64,000 bases of DNA from Magnetococcus sp. PR-3 (GCF_036689865.1 NZ_JBAHUQ010000008.1:62001-126000); one strand, 5' to 3'. Shown: positions 17,779 through 27,928, numbered from the stretch's first letter. Numbers and translations are program-made. The notes: generated from the sequence alone by a model not told the origin.

Positions 17779-18465
17779 ATGACCCAACTGGCTCTAGTGA
17801 TCGATCTGAATATCTGTGTGGGATGCCACGCCTGCGTAACCAGCTGTAAAAGTTGGAACACCTCAGGTTGGGCAGGTCCGCTGACCGACGTTAACCCTTA
17901 TGGAGAAGATCCCCACGGGACCTTCTTCAACCGGGTTCAAACGTTTGAAGCGGGCTCCTTCCCAGATACGGAGACCATTCACTTTCCCAAAAGCTGCCTC
18001 CATTGTGAGGATGCCCCCTGCGTGCCGGTCTGCCCCACTGAGGCCAGCTACAAGCGCGAAGAGGATGGCATTGTACTGGTCGACTACGATAAGTGTATCG
18101 GCTGCAAGTACTGCTCCTGGAACTGCCCTTATGGCATGCGGGAGTTCGATCCCGGTGAGAAGGTGATGAAAAAATGCACCCTCTGCGTGGATCGTATCTA
18201 TGATGAAAAACTGCCGGAAGCAGAACGTAAGCCATCATGTGTCATGGCTTGCCCTGCAGGCGCCCGGGTCTTTGGTGATGTGCATGACCCAGACTCTCAG
18301 GCTTCCCAGCAGATCCGTGAGAATGGCGGCTTCCAGCTGATGCCTGAGCTGGGTACCCAACCGGCCAACCACTATCTACCTCGCCGCCGCAACCATGCGG
18401 ATATCAAAGAGGAAGATGTGATCCGGGGGGATAACCCGATGGCTGAAGAGAAGTCATCCCTCTGA
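17779..18465 (+). CDS. soeB: Sulfite dehydrogenase iron-sulfur subunit (SoeB-like)
   Basis: This 228-aa protein carries four [4Fe-4S]-type Cys clusters: CVGCHACVTSCK, CLHCEDAPCVPVC, CIGCKYCSWNC, and CTLC with CVMAC. It starts with ATG at 17779 after an AAGGATC ribosome-binding site, 45 bases after soeA. It is the electron relay between the Mo subunit and the membrane anchor. No signal peptide is present, so the complex faces the cytoplasm. Length and cluster pattern fit PsrB/DmsB/SoeB proteins. Confidence 0.85.
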   Translation: MTQLALVIDLNICVGCHACVTSCKSWNTSGWAGPLTDVNPYGEDPHGTFFNRVQTFEAGSFPDTETIHFPKSCLHCEDAPCVPVCPTEASYKREEDGIVLVDYDKCIGCKYCSWNCPYGMREFDPGEKVMKKCTLCVDRIYDEKLPEAERKPSCVMACPAGARVFGDVHDPDSQASQQIRENGGFQLMPELGTQPANHYLPRRRNHADIKEEDVIRGDNPMAEEKSSL

Positions 18466-18535
18466 TTTGGAATTTCGTTGGGTGGGTATCTTTTGATACC
18501 CTAACCCAGGATTGCTTTGCTATTCGGAGAACGCC

Positions 18536-19510
18536 ATGAAACCGGCATATTCCGTCGTTTTTCTCACCACCTTAATCGGTGCAGGCCAAGGCCTAGCGAC
18601 CTCGGTGGTAACGACTCAAACTTTTGCCAAAGCCAGCGGCATTGATGTCGCAGCGAGTGGCTACTATGGAATGGGTGCCATTGCTGCACTGGGCTTACTT
18701 GTGCTCGGTCTCTTTGCTTCACTATTCCACCTAAGCCACCCAGGTCGTGGCTGGCGTGCCGCTACCCGTTGGCGCACATCATGGCTCTCGAAAGAGGTGC
18801 TATTACTGCCAGTGGTTATGGGTTTGGTCTTTATTTATGCGGCCTTGCACTACCTCAATCTGGATTTTGTGGCAGATCTAGGTTTTGCCAAAGTTGAGTG
18901 CTCTTTACTCATCGGGTGGCTGACCATTGCTGCGGCCATGTTGTTGTTTGTTGCAACCGGTATGATCTACGCCTCGGTACGTTTTTTCCCAGAGTGGAAT
19001 ACACCCCTGACGGTTTTCAACTTTATCCTCATGGGTTTATCTTCAGGGTTCGTCGCCGGTGTGGTTTATGCCTACACGACAGGTAATGAGAAGATCATTG
19101 CCCTTAATGTGACACTGGCTGTCATACTGACCGCATTGGCCATGGTGGTACGTATCTGGACGGTACTGCGTAACGGTAAGCTCGGTGAGGCTATGACCCT
19201 ACGTAGTGCCATTGGCTACCATCATCCCAATATTCAGCAAAAATCCATGGGCTTCATGGCGGGTTCTTTTAATACCAAGGAGTTCTTCCATGGTAAGCAC
19301 CCCCTAACCTTGCTTGTGGTTAAGTGGATGGCGATTGGCATTGCCTTCCCGACCACCCTGATGTTCCTCGCCATTGGTGCCACCATGAACCTGCAAGATC
19401 TATTGATCTTTACCTTTGCATTCCAAATGCTCGGTTTGTTCATGGAACGTTGGTACTTCTTGGCTGATGCGACACACATACAGAATGTCTACTACCAGAA
19501 GGTTGGCTAA
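18536..19510 (+). CDS. soeC: Sulfite dehydrogenase membrane anchor (SoeC / DmsC-like)
   Basis: This 324-aa protein has about eight transmembrane helices. It resembles DmsC/SoeC quinone-binding anchors: the HLSHPGRGWRAATRWRTSWLSKEVLLLP stretch matches the conserved His, Arg and SWLS-E/R region. The ATG at 18536 follows a GGAGAAC site. A TTG at 18512 is in frame but the ATG is preferred. It lies 70 bases after soeB. By family it gives electrons from the FeS subunit to quinone. A strong terminator follows. Confidence 0.83.
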   Translation: MKPAYSVVFLTTLIGAGQGLATSVVTTQTFAKASGIDVAASGYYGMGAIAALGLLVLGLFASLFHLSHPGRGWRAATRWRTSWLSKEVLLLPVVMGLVFIYAALHYLNLDFVADLGFAKVECSLLIGWLTIAAAMLLFVATGMIYASVRFFPEWNTPLTVFNFILMGLSSGFVAGVVYAYTTGNEKIIALNVTLAVILTALAMVVRIWTVLRNGKLGEAMTLRSAIGYHHPNIQQKSMGFMAGSFNTKEFFHGKHPLTLLVVKWMAIGIAFPTTLMFLAIGATMNLQDLLIFTFAFQMLGLFMERWYFLADATHIQNVYYQKVG

Positions 19511-19529
19511 GTAGTAAGTAAACCATTCA

Positions 19530-19567
19530 AACAAAAAACGGGATCCTTTTGGATCCCGTTTTTTGTT
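19530..19567 (+). terminator. Terminator hairpin after soeC
   Basis: A perfect 17-bp stem with a TTTT loop has a GGGATCC core and a T run on its 3' side (and A run on its 5' side, so it can act in both directions). It lies 20 bases after the soeC stop. Confidence 0.85.
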
Positions 19568-19627
19568 GCGAACGACTGTATCGTGAAAATCACACACAGG
19601 GATCATCACGAATAGAAGCTTAACTCC

Positions 19628-19677
19628 GTCCCAAACACAAAGCGGGATCCGTAAGGATCCCGCTTTGTGTTTGGGAC
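19628..19677. repeat. Perfect 23-bp inverted repeat (hairpin with GTAA loop)
   Basis: Arms at 19628-19650 and 19655-19677 are perfect complements with a GTAA tetraloop. The inner core GCGGGATCC/GGATCCCGC repeats that of the soeC terminator 60 bases upstream. There is no T run. It could be a second terminator, a transcript-stabilising hairpin or a repeat-element copy. Confidence 0.85.
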
Positions 19678-19962
19678 AAAATCCTGTAAATGATTCACTC
19701 AAAATTGAATATGAATAATCCCTGTTAAAAGGCAATACCATTACTTAAAAGTCAGATACAGCGCGCAGCGGCCTAATTGCCCCCCCAAAAAACGGTATCC
19801 TGTCAACTGACCAACTAGAGGTGTTCAGTTGATCTTTCACATGCCCCTTAAGAGCAGATCCTTTGTATACAATGTACCTCGCCTGAGCAACGCAAGCACT
19901 GCGATATAAAGGCATCTGTTGTCCCACAAACAAGCGTATGTGTTTTTTACACACAGACCTAT

Positions 19963-21075
19963 TTATCGGTAAGACTTCCAGAGAAACCGAAGCACCATCG
20001 ATAAAAAGAGAGCGGTACTCAGCCACTGAACTCCGATCAAGCCGAACGCATTGATACCCGCTTCTGAAGCGAGGGGTGTAAAGGTTACAGGCCATGCCAT
20101 ACGTTTAAAAAGCCAATCCGTGACCACACCACAAAGAATGCCACCCATGCCAATACCGACCAGATAGGTCACCAGGGTCGCACGGCCCAACTCTTTACCT
20201 AATAATGCCAGGGTGACCATACTGGTTGCGGGACCTGTCAATAAAAAGACCAACGCCATACCTGGTGATATACCCGCATGCAACATCGCGGCAGCCAACG
20301 GTGTTGAAGCTGTGGCACAGACATAGATCGGGACACTCATAAGCATCACGACAAAAAGTCCGGTTACGCCCCACCCTGCAAGGTAAGAGAGTTGACCTGG
20401 AGGAACCAGCATAAGAACCACAGCAGCTAAGAGTAACCCCGCAAAAATCCATAACGCCAGATCATCAAAGAGATCATTGATGGCATAACGAACACCGTAA
20501 AGATTACGTTGCCAGAATATTTCCGGTAACGGCACGGCATTATCATCACAGCAGCTGCTGTTACTGCAACATCCACCAGATTCTAGATTTTGAGAAACAA
20601 CAGATATGCTAGAAGATTGAACGGGAAGAGAAACAGCCGTTGCAGGCGCAGTGACCACAGCACGGGTACGATAATGTTGCCACCACCAGGTAAGAAGCCC
20701 CGCAAAAATGGCGCAAAATATGGCTGAAACAGGACGGATCACCGTTAGCCAAGGCCCCAGCATAATCCATGAAACAAGTATGGAATCAACACCTGTTTCA
20801 GGGGTAGCCACTAGAAAAGAGACGGTGGAACTTTTTGAGGCCCCTTGCTTACGTAAGGCAAGGGCCATGGGAATAACACTACACGAACATAGGGGGTAAG
20901 GGGCACCGATTGTCGCGCCCCAAAAAATGGGTATTACTCCTTACCCACCGAGAAAACCGACAACCCACTTATCAGGTACCCAGGCCTTGAGTAAACCTGC
21001 GAGCACTAACCCCAAAAGAAGCCATGGGGTGACATCATTAAGTAAAGCCAACCAAACCTCAAAAAAATGAACCAC
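19963..21075 (-). pseudogene. Heavy-metal efflux permease (SO_0444/UPF0718 type) interrupted by in-frame TAA
   Basis: Read from the GTG at 21075, the frame encodes about 44 residues matching the N-terminus of SO_0444-type Cu/Zn permeases (membrane segment TPWLLLGLVLAGLL). It then meets TAA at 20943-20941. After the stop, the same frame continues without a shift through GVIPIFWGATIGAP, the Cys pair in PLCSCSVIP and on to the normal C-terminus. The protein would be about 370 aa with some seven to eight spans, and has a Cys-rich loop (GGCCSNSSCCDD) that suits metal binding. A start at 20868 (MALALRKQG) gives only 301 aa and drops the first helices and the CxC motif, so the stop makes it a likely pseudogene. 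A sequencing error or recent mutation is possible. Confidence 0.75.
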
Positions 21076-21224
21076 GTTCCTGTCCAACCCCAACTCTGTT
21101 AGTTCTTTGACATCTATGCAAACAAGAACGATTAAGAATACAGATTATCAGAGTAGCCGTTCGATACGCAATGTCGGGCAGGATTTCATATACAGCAAAG
21201 CGGGACCGGCGAGAAAATGGATTA

Positions 21225-21323
21225 TTATAAATCCCGTTCTGTTGTACGTAACAGGCTAAATACACTGCTAATTAGAGCTACAGCAACGGCAATCAACAAG
21301 AAAAGAGAAAATAGTGTGGTCAT
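21225..21323 (-). CDS. 32-aa single-span membrane peptide
   Basis: ATG at 21323 follows a clean GGGGAGGT ribosome-binding site and encodes one hydrophobic span (LFSLFLLIAVAVALISSV) ending in a charged tail (LRTTERDL). It lies 149 bases upstream of the interrupted permease and on the same strand. Such short membrane peptides often assist larger transporters or oxidases; nothing shows which here. Support is the ribosome-binding site and composition; no family is recognised. Confidence 0.5.
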   Translation of the reverse strand: MTTLFSLFLLIAVAVALISSVFSLLRTTERDL

Positions 21324-21567
21324 AATGACCTCCCCATACCTATTCATCGGGCTAGAGTCACTCCAGCAACTTAAAAACTATCCGTAAGATGGGCACCATT
21401 TATGTCCCATCTTAACCAAGCTGCATTTTTTAGACCACGCCTTCTAAAGAGAAACACTCTATCCTATTTTTATTTCCTATTCTTTTTGAATCAAGATATT
21501 GCATTCTAGTCATGCATGTTTAACGGAATGACTTGAGCATACAACTCTGGCAGGAAGGGAAAGCAGG

Positions 21568-24216
21568 ATGGTCCGACATATGGTGAGTACTACCCTAAGT
21601 AAACGGCTCTCCATTCAGGTTTTTGTGGTTGCTTTTGTGCTGGCACTTCTAGCGAGTGTGATCCAAATTACAACGGATCTTAGCCGTGAACGGGAGCGCA
21701 TCGATCGGACTGTCACCCAAATTCTGGAAATGATGTCTCACTCTGCCGCTTTGGCCTCCTATCAACTGGATAAACAGTTGGCTGAAGAGGTCATGGATAG
21801 TCTCTTTGCCTATGGTCCTATCCGCTGGGCTGCACTGCGGGATGACTTTGGCCATGAATTGGCATCACGCTCAGCGCTGCACGATACCCATGTCACCGAT
21901 ACCCTGGCGCTTTGGTTATTGGGGGAACAAACTGATTTTCAGCAACCTTTGGAAATACATAAACCCAAACAGCAGGCTGTAGGGTTGTTGACTGTACAGC
22001 TAGATGGGCCTCGCATTGCTGAGGATTTTCTAGTCAGAGCCTCTCTGACTATTCTGGATACGATGTTTCGCACCATTGGTCTGGCATTTATTCTTACACT
22101 TTTGTTCCATCTTAGACTGACCAAACCCCTCAAGGTCATGATTGATGACCTTGACCATACAGGACCCCATGACGCGACACGTACCGGCATTCACCCCCCT
22201 GCTGGCCATGAAAATGATGAGCTTGGAGAGCTGGCTGCCCATATGCACACCATGCTTACCCAATACCGGCAAGTATTGGGGGAAAGCCTTCATAATGAAG
22301 CGCGTTTACGTGCCGTAGTTAATGCACTACCTGACTTGGTTTTTCTGGTGAGTAAAGAAGGCCGGTGTCTAGAGATCCTCACCACCCACGAGGAGCTGTT
22401 ACGAAACTATGCGCTACAAACTCCAGGCCATACCCTGGAAGGATTGTTTGTACATGATCAGGCAGAACATCTCACCGAAGCGATCTCCCGAACCCTGATT
22501 ACAGGCCGGCTCCAGACTTTAACATTTACCATCATAGGCCGTGAAAAAGCCTATACGTTTGAGGCACGCCTAACCCCCTTTGGACAGAGCGGAAGTCAAC
22601 AGCCAGACTCTGTCGTGATGGTGGCTAGGGATATTACGACTCAGCAAGATGCTGTCAATCAACTGAAAGATCAACTCCACTTCCAAAATGTTCTGCTGGA
22701 TAATATTCCAACACCGGTCTTCCACAAAGATAGTAATGGACGCTACCTTGGGTGTAATAAAGCTTTTGAGGATGTCCTAGGTCTGGAAAGTGCACAATTG
22801 GTCGGGAAAACCGTTTTTGACATCGTTCCTCCTGACCTTGCCCGTCATTACGATCAAACCGACCAGTTTCTGTTTCTCAATGGTGGCAAGCAATCCTACG
22901 AAACGGTACTTACCTACGCCGATGGTCTGCGCCATGACATCATCCTTAATAAAGGTGTCTTCTATAACAACAATGGCGAAGTGGCTGGTCTTGTCGGTGT
23001 TATTCAAGATATTACCGACCGAAAAGGTATGGAAAATCAGCTACGTCAAGCCCGTAAAATGGAAGCTGTGGGTACCTTAGCAGGTGGAATCGCTCATGAT
23101 TTTAACAATATACTCAGTGCCATCCTGGGCTTTACAGAACTGACCTTCAATCAGGTTCCAGAAGAGAGCCGAGCCTATCGAAACCTAAAACAGGTCTATG
23201 ATGCTGGCAATCGTGCCCGGGATCTGGTTAAGCGCTTGTTAGATTTTAGTCGCCCTTCTGATGAAGGGATGGTGGCCATGGATCCGATTACAGTGATCCG
23301 CGAAGCCCTAACATTACTACGTGCAACCCTACCCAGCTCCATTCAAATCGTAACAGATGTACCTAAAATGGAGGTGCTGGTTCGAGCAGACCCTACCCAG
23401 CTCCAACAGGTGCTCATGAATCTTTGTACCAACGCTGCCCGTGCCATGCGTAAAGATCAAGGCGGAACACTGACCGTCACCTTACAGCGTAGAGACCTTC
23501 AGGACGATCTGCCTAGTGCGCTAAAAAAGGGTAGCTATATCTGTACATCCGTACGGGATAGTGGTTGTGGTATTCCTTCCCACCATCTAGAACATATTTT
23601 TGATCCTTTTTTCACAACCAGTAAGCTCGGGGAAGGCACAGGCTTGGGTCTCTCTGTGGTTCATGGGATTGTCCATAAACATGGAGGAACCGTAACGGTA
23701 GAGAGTGAAGTTGGGGTCGGCAGTGTTTTTCATGTATATCTACCCACTCTGGAAAAAGAGTTTGATCAACCAACGCTAACACCGCCGAGTAATCGTGGGG
23801 AAATTCCACAAGGTATACCTGAAGCCAGTATTATGCTGGTGGATGATGAACCAGATGTCTTGGAAGCCGCACAGATGCAACTCAAACGGGCTGGTTTTTA
23901 TGTACAACCCTTCCCAAACCCATTGCAGGCATGGGAGGCCTTTCAGTCACAGCCAGATGCCTTTGATCTGATCATCACCGATCATAATATGCCAGGCATG
24001 GTTGGCTCGCAGTTGGCCAAACAGGCTCTCTCTGTGCGGGAAGATATCCCAATTATTCTCTGCACCGGTTATAGTGAAGAGTTGGATGAAGATCAGGCCA
24101 TAAAGATGGGCATACAAGCGTACTTAATGAAACCCCTGCTTGGTAAAGAGCTTGTTCAAGAAGCAACCCGCTTGCTGACACCAACACCAAAGAGAGATCT
24201 ACCCGATGATGGGTAA
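21568..24216 (+). CDS. Hybrid sensor histidine kinase with PAS domains
   Basis: This 882-aa protein has membrane helices at about 12-32 and 165-187, enclosing a periplasmic domain, then a HAMP-like linker. Two PAS domains follow (about 248-365 and 372-485). The HisKA H-box [13 protein letters not shown] places the phosphorylatable His near residue 508. The HATPase domain has N, G1 and G2 boxes ([32 protein letters not shown]). A C-terminal receiver (about 755-870) has Asp in [18 protein letters not shown] ribosome-binding site precedes the ATG. The stimulus is unknown; the next gene may be a partner. Confidence 0.92.
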   Translation: MVRHMVSTTLSKRLSIQVFVVAFVLALLASVIQITTDLSRERERIDRTVTQILEMMSHSAALASYQLDKQLAEEVMDSLFAYGPIRWAALRDDFGHELASRSALHDTHVTDTLALWLLGEQTDFQQPLEIHKPKQQAVGLLTVQLDGPRIAEDFLVRASLTILDTMFRTIGLAFILTLLFHLRLTKPLKVMIDDLDHTGPHDATRTGIHPPAGHENDELGELAAHMHTMLTQYRQVLGESLHNEARLRAVVNALPDLVFLVSKEGRCLEILTTHEELLRNYALQTPGHTLEGLFVHDQAEHLTEAISRTLITGRLQTLTFTIIGREKAYTFEARLTPFGQSGSQQPDSVVMVARDITTQQDAVNQLKDQLHFQNVLLDNIPTPVFHKDSNGRYLGCNKAFEDVLGLESAQLVGKTVFDIVPPDLARHYDQTDQFLFLNGGKQSYETVLTYADGLRHDIILNKGVFYNNNGEVAGLVGVIQDITDRKGMENQLRQARKMEAVGTLAGGIAHDFNNILSAILGFTELTFNQVPEESRAYRNLKQVYDAGNRARDLVKRLLDFSRPSDEGMVAMDPITVIREALTLLRATLPSSIQIVTDVPKMEVLVRADPTQLQQVLMNLCTNAARAMRKDQGGTLTVTLQRRDLQDDLPSALKKGSYICTSVRDSGCGIPSHHLEHIFDPFFTTSKLGEGTGLGLSVVHGIVHKHGGTVTVESEVGVGSVFHVYLPTLEKEFDQPTLTPPSNRGEIPQGIPEASIMLVDDEPDVLEAAQMQLKRAGFYVQPFPNPLQAWEAFQSQPDAFDLIITDHNMPGMVGSQLAKQALSVREDIPIILCTGYSEELDEDQAIKMGIQAYLMKPLLGKELVQEATRLLTPTPKRDLPDDG

Positions 24217-24348
24217 TCACTTTAAATACATCGAAGGGTGCAAGCTGGCTAAGACCTGTTTATACTTACGCTAGTGCTTAAGATTTAGAGAGTTCAAACC
24301 GAACGTGCAGATAAAGTTTAAGAACACTAAGCGCATGACGCTAAAGGC

Positions 24349-26529
24349 TTGGAACGGTTACACAGCCTGGACTGGATATCCCTATTGATGAAGAAGCCTT
24401 CGAAACAGATGTTGCTGCCTGCTCATTTTCCAAGCCAATGGATTCCTGTGGCCATTGTTGGTGTGGATCATAACGGCACCCTGCACTATTTAAATAGCCG
24501 TGCTCGTAAACTCTTAAAAATTACCGAACAGAGCTCAGATCAAAAACTGGACATCCAACTGTTTTTTCCAGAGCTTGACGCCAGTCGCCCTGACTTTGGT
24601 ATGGCAGATGAGTTGATCTCCTGCCAGCCAGGGGCACCGTTGGTACGCTTTACAAAAACATATCCCTACCAGCAGACAAAGCACCCTATTGAAGTAGAAG
24701 CCTACTTCATGATTATAAAAGAACCTAACGAGCCCTCCTGGTTATGGGTTGCTTTTCACTCGATGGAAGAGACCCGGCATTTAAGTGACCGCTTAGAGAG
24801 CCTTGAGGCTATGCTGATTCAGGCCAAAGATCAGCTGACCTACTACGCACGCTTGGTTAATACCCTCTATGATAATACCCAAGAGGGGGTCTTGTTACTG
24901 GATCATCAAGGTTTGGTTCAAACCGCCAATGAAGCCTACAGCATTATCAGTGGTTACCATTGGGAAGAGCTACTGGCTAAGCCAGCACAACTTTGCCGAA
25001 GTGGCCCGTGTATGGAGACCCACTCAGGATTAAGTGAAATCCTAGATCATGTGCGATCGGATGGCAGTTGGCATGTTCAGTGGCAAAACAGCCGTCGAAA
25101 TGGTGAACTCTATCAAGAACAAGTTCGTGTCAACTTGATCAAAGATCACACAGGGGAACCACAAAGTTATGTGGTGGTGGTTAGAGACCTAAGCGAACAG
25201 AGCAAACAGGCCAACCCAACCCAGACAGCAACCCATGAGGATGCTTTAACCGGGTTACCTAACCGCACCCTGTTTTCTGACCGTCTTCAGCAGGTATTGA
25301 CCCACGCCCGACGCAGCAGTGAAAAAGTAGCTGTTATCCTTTTAGGGTTGGATGGGTTCCGTAAGGTCAATGACTCATTAGGACATGAGGTGGGTGACCT
25401 TATTCTTACTGAAATGGCCCAACGTTTTAAAAAAACCCTACGTGCGGGTGATACGGTCGCACGGATGGGCAGTGATGAGTTTGGCTTTATTACTCGTGAT
25501 CTTCTCTCAACCCAATCCATTTTGTCCGTTCTGCGAAAAATTCAAACCACCCTTGCAGAACCCATAAAAATTAAAGAGACAGAGCTGGTCTTTACAGCTG
25601 GCATCGGTATTAGTATCAACCCTGATGACAGTACAGAAACCACGACTTTAATTCGCTATGCCGACTCTGCGTTAGGTCGTGCTAAAGCCAGTGGTGGAGA
25701 TACCTTTACCTTCTTCACCCAAACGATGGAGCAGAGCGCTTCCAAGCGCTTGAGCTTGGAAGGTCGTTTACGTAAAGCGATTGAGCAGGAAGAACTTACA
25801 CTCTTTTATCAACCTAAAGTGAGCTGTGGCGATGATCCACAGGTCTCAGGCTTTGAAGCTCTGGTACGCTGGATTACCCCAGAAGGTGAAATTATCTCAC
25901 CAGGAGATTTTATTCCCATTGCAGAAGAGACGGGGCTCATTATTCCTTTGGGCAGTTGGGTTATTAACCGAACCTGTCGTGATATTGCCTTGTTGGATAA
26001 AAAAGGCTTTCCACCTGTGGTGCTTTCGGCCAATTTATCCCCCAGACAGTTCACCCAGGAAGGATTGGTCGATGTCGTTAAACAGGCCCTGAAAGAGCAT
26101 AAAATCCCCCCTCAGCGGCTGGAATTAGAGATAACAGAAAGCACCGTTATGGGGAGTGTGGATCAAGCCACTGCACTGTTGAAAGAACTGGTTGATCTTG
26201 GTGTTCATATCGCCCTGGATGACTTCGGTACCGGCTATTCATCTCTGGCCTACCTGAAGCGGTTCCCCTTTCATACACTTAAAGTTGACCGTGCTTTTGT
26301 GCAGACCGTAGAAAAAGATAAAGCAGACCAGGCTATTTTGGAGGCGATCGTCTCCCTAGCCCGAAACTTAGGGTTAGATGTGGTTGCAGAAGGGGTTGAA
26401 AATGAAGCCCAGCGCTCATTCATCACCCAGTCGGGCTGTCATCTGATACAAGGCTTTTACTACAGCAAGCCACTACCGTTGGATGAAGTTATGACAAAAT
26501 GGGATCAGTTAAGCGTAGGGGATGCTTAA
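24349..26529 (+). CDS. PAS-PAS-GGDEF-EAL protein (cyclic-di-GMP signalling)
   Basis: This 726-aa cytoplasmic protein has two PAS regions in the first 300 residues, then a GGDEF domain with the active-site motif degenerate (GSDEF near residue 373). The EAL domain is intact: FEALVRW near 501, ENLSPRQF-like and ELEITES, then DDFGTGYSSLAYL near 623 and ENEAQ. It is therefore likely a phosphodiesterase with a GTP-binding or inactive cyclase domain. The TTG start at 24349 has an AAAGG site; ATG at 24388 is the alternative and would cut 13 residues. It follows the hybrid kinase by 132 bases. Confidence 0.9.
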   Translation: MERLHSLDWISLLMKKPSKQMLLPAHFPSQWIPVAIVGVDHNGTLHYLNSRARKLLKITEQSSDQKLDIQLFFPELDASRPDFGMADELISCQPGAPLVRFTKTYPYQQTKHPIEVEAYFMIIKEPNEPSWLWVAFHSMEETRHLSDRLESLEAMLIQAKDQLTYYARLVNTLYDNTQEGVLLLDHQGLVQTANEAYSIISGYHWEELLAKPAQLCRSGPCMETHSGLSEILDHVRSDGSWHVQWQNSRRNGELYQEQVRVNLIKDHTGEPQSYVVVVRDLSEQSKQANPTQTATHEDALTGLPNRTLFSDRLQQVLTHARRSSEKVAVILLGLDGFRKVNDSLGHEVGDLILTEMAQRFKKTLRAGDTVARMGSDEFGFITRDLLSTQSILSVLRKIQTTLAEPIKIKETELVFTAGIGISINPDDSTETTTLIRYADSALGRAKASGGDTFTFFTQTMEQSASKRLSLEGRLRKAIEQEELTLFYQPKVSCGDDPQVSGFEALVRWITPEGEIISPGDFIPIAEETGLIIPLGSWVINRTCRDIALLDKKGFPPVVLSANLSPRQFTQEGLVDVVKQALKEHKIPPQRLELEITESTVMGSVDQATALLKELVDLGVHIALDDFGTGYSSLAYLKRFPFHTLKVDRAFVQTVEKDKADQAILEAIVSLARNLGLDVVAEGVENEAQRSFITQSGCHLIQGFYYSKPLPLDEVMTKWDQLSVGDA

Positions 26530-27271
26530 ACACCCAAAAATGACCCCATGTATCCCCACCTACTAGGTATTCTTATTCCAGAAGAACATCGCCCACTTTG
26601 ATCTAAAGCCAGGTTTTTATTTCCATCATGGTTGTGAACCTGACACAAACCCACTCTACATACCCATCATACTGCTGACCGTTTACCATAGAATAAAACA
26701 GCAGGTACACACTGACATCGATCAGGTAGCACGCTATTTAGTCCACGCCTCTACACCCCTCCCCCACTTCTGAGCACGCTTATACCCCTCACAGGAAGGG
26801 AATAACAGAGGGTTTTTATACAGCTTCTATCCATGCTATGAACTCAGGAAGAGGAGCTGATAACCTAGTGCACACTTTCTCGTAGATGATCAGATTGAAC
26901 CGCGTCATTACGTAGCTTCTCCTGTTTGTTCGAGCTCAAAATACAGCCCCTTTTGCAACCATGGCCAAAGATTTCTGCTCTCACACAGCTCAGCCCTCTT
27001 CTTCCATAAGCCCAACATACCGCGAGATGCTGATTCCGAATGATAAAATAAAGGATGGCATCTTGTAGAGGGCATAGAGTTACTCATTCATCTGGATGGT
27101 GGTGTAAGCATCATCATATCAATGGCTAGAATCCTAGCTTAAAAGGGACGTTCTCAAACCCACCTATCCACAGATGTATCAGTTTTTCCCTTTTAGCCCC
27201 TTCACTGAGTCAATATCCATATACACCATCAAACCATGACACAGCCCCACCAACGGGAACTAGAAAACAAA
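26530..27271. other. Gene-free stretch of about 740 bases
   Basis: No reading frame of plausible composition, no RNA gene and no long repeat were recognised between the EAL-protein gene and the terminator of the cytochrome gene. No promoter could be placed with confidence. The sequence has stop codons in all frames and may be decayed coding DNA, but no homology is evident. Confidence 0.4.
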
Positions 27272-27272
27272 T

Positions 27273-27303
27273 AAAAAAGCGCACCTCAAAGAGGTGCGCT
27301 TTT
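27273..27303 (-). terminator. Rho-independent terminator of the NapC/NirT gene
   Basis: GCGCACCTC and GAGGTGCGC pair across an AAA loop with a T run on the minus strand (A at 27273-27278), 28 bases past the gene stop. Confidence 0.9.
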
Positions 27304-27331
27304 GAATACTGAGTTCTATTGGAAAAGTAGC

Positions 27332-27928
27332 TTAGCTCTTTTCTTCCTCTTCAGGCTCTTCAGGTTCTTCGTGAGCAATACCTTTATGACAGTCGATGCA
27401 GTGCTTACCATTTTCCACGGCTCGTTTGTGTCGCTTACTGGCCATGCGGTCTTGTTCACCAAAGTCCATGAACTCAAAGTTATGGCAGTGCAGACACTCT
27501 TTAGAACCACGCTCACGCATTTTGTCCCATACGCGGTTCGCCATGGTCCAGCGGTGCGCCTCGAACTTCTCTTTGGTACTGGCGGTTCCTAAGATCTCAT
27601 GGTAGACATCCTTGGCTGCCATGACCTTGGCAATCATTTTGTCAATCCACCCTGTTAGATCTTTATCATGGGGTACATGACAGTCAGCACATGTGGCACG
27701 CACACCTGAGGGATTACGATAGTGTGGGGAGTCCTTATACTCTTCATAGGGGAACTGCATAGAGTGGCAGGAGACACAAAACTCCAGACTATTGGTCGTC
27801 GCCAGACCAAACTGAAGTGTACCAATAAACAGAATGCCAGCCACACCACCCACAGCAACTAAAATCCCTAAGGGATATTTACTGCTGGGTTGACGCAGGA
27901 GTTGCCACAAAGATTTCAACCAACGCAT
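27332..27928 (-). CDS. Tetraheme NapC/NirT-family cytochrome c
   Basis: This 198-aa membrane-anchored cytochrome has an N-terminal span (about 20-45) and four CxxCH haem sites: CVSCH, CADCH, CLHCH, CIDCH. This pattern and the HCIDCHKGIAH ending are typical of NapC/NirT/NrfH quinol dehydrogenases. The tail is strongly acidic (EEPEEPEEEEKS). It passes electrons from quinol to a periplasmic reductase in the family; no such reductase gene is next to it. A strong GAGGAGG ribosome-binding site precedes the ATG. Confidence 0.92.
   Translation of the reverse strand: MRWLKSLWQLLRQPSSKYPLGILVAVGGVAGILFIGTLQFGLATTNSLEFCVSCHSMQFPYEEYKDSPHYRNPSGVRATCADCHVPHDKDLTGWIDKMIAKVMAAKDVYHEILGTASTKEKFEAHRWTMANRVWDKMRERGSKECLHCHNFEFMDFGEQDRMASKRHKRAVENGKHCIDCHKGIAHEEPEEPEEEEKS

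Noticed and set aside
19745-20095. 116-codon minus-strand frame
   Set aside because: It overlaps the conserved permease frame and has no homology-like motif; a shadow frame.
20941-20943. In-frame stop as a recoded amino acid
   Set aside because: It is TAA, not TGA, so selenocysteine does not fit, and no TAA recoding signal is evident. A nonsense mutation or sequencing error is simpler.
26530-27271. A hidden gene in the long gap
   Set aside because: All frames carry frequent stops and no small frame has both a good start and composition.
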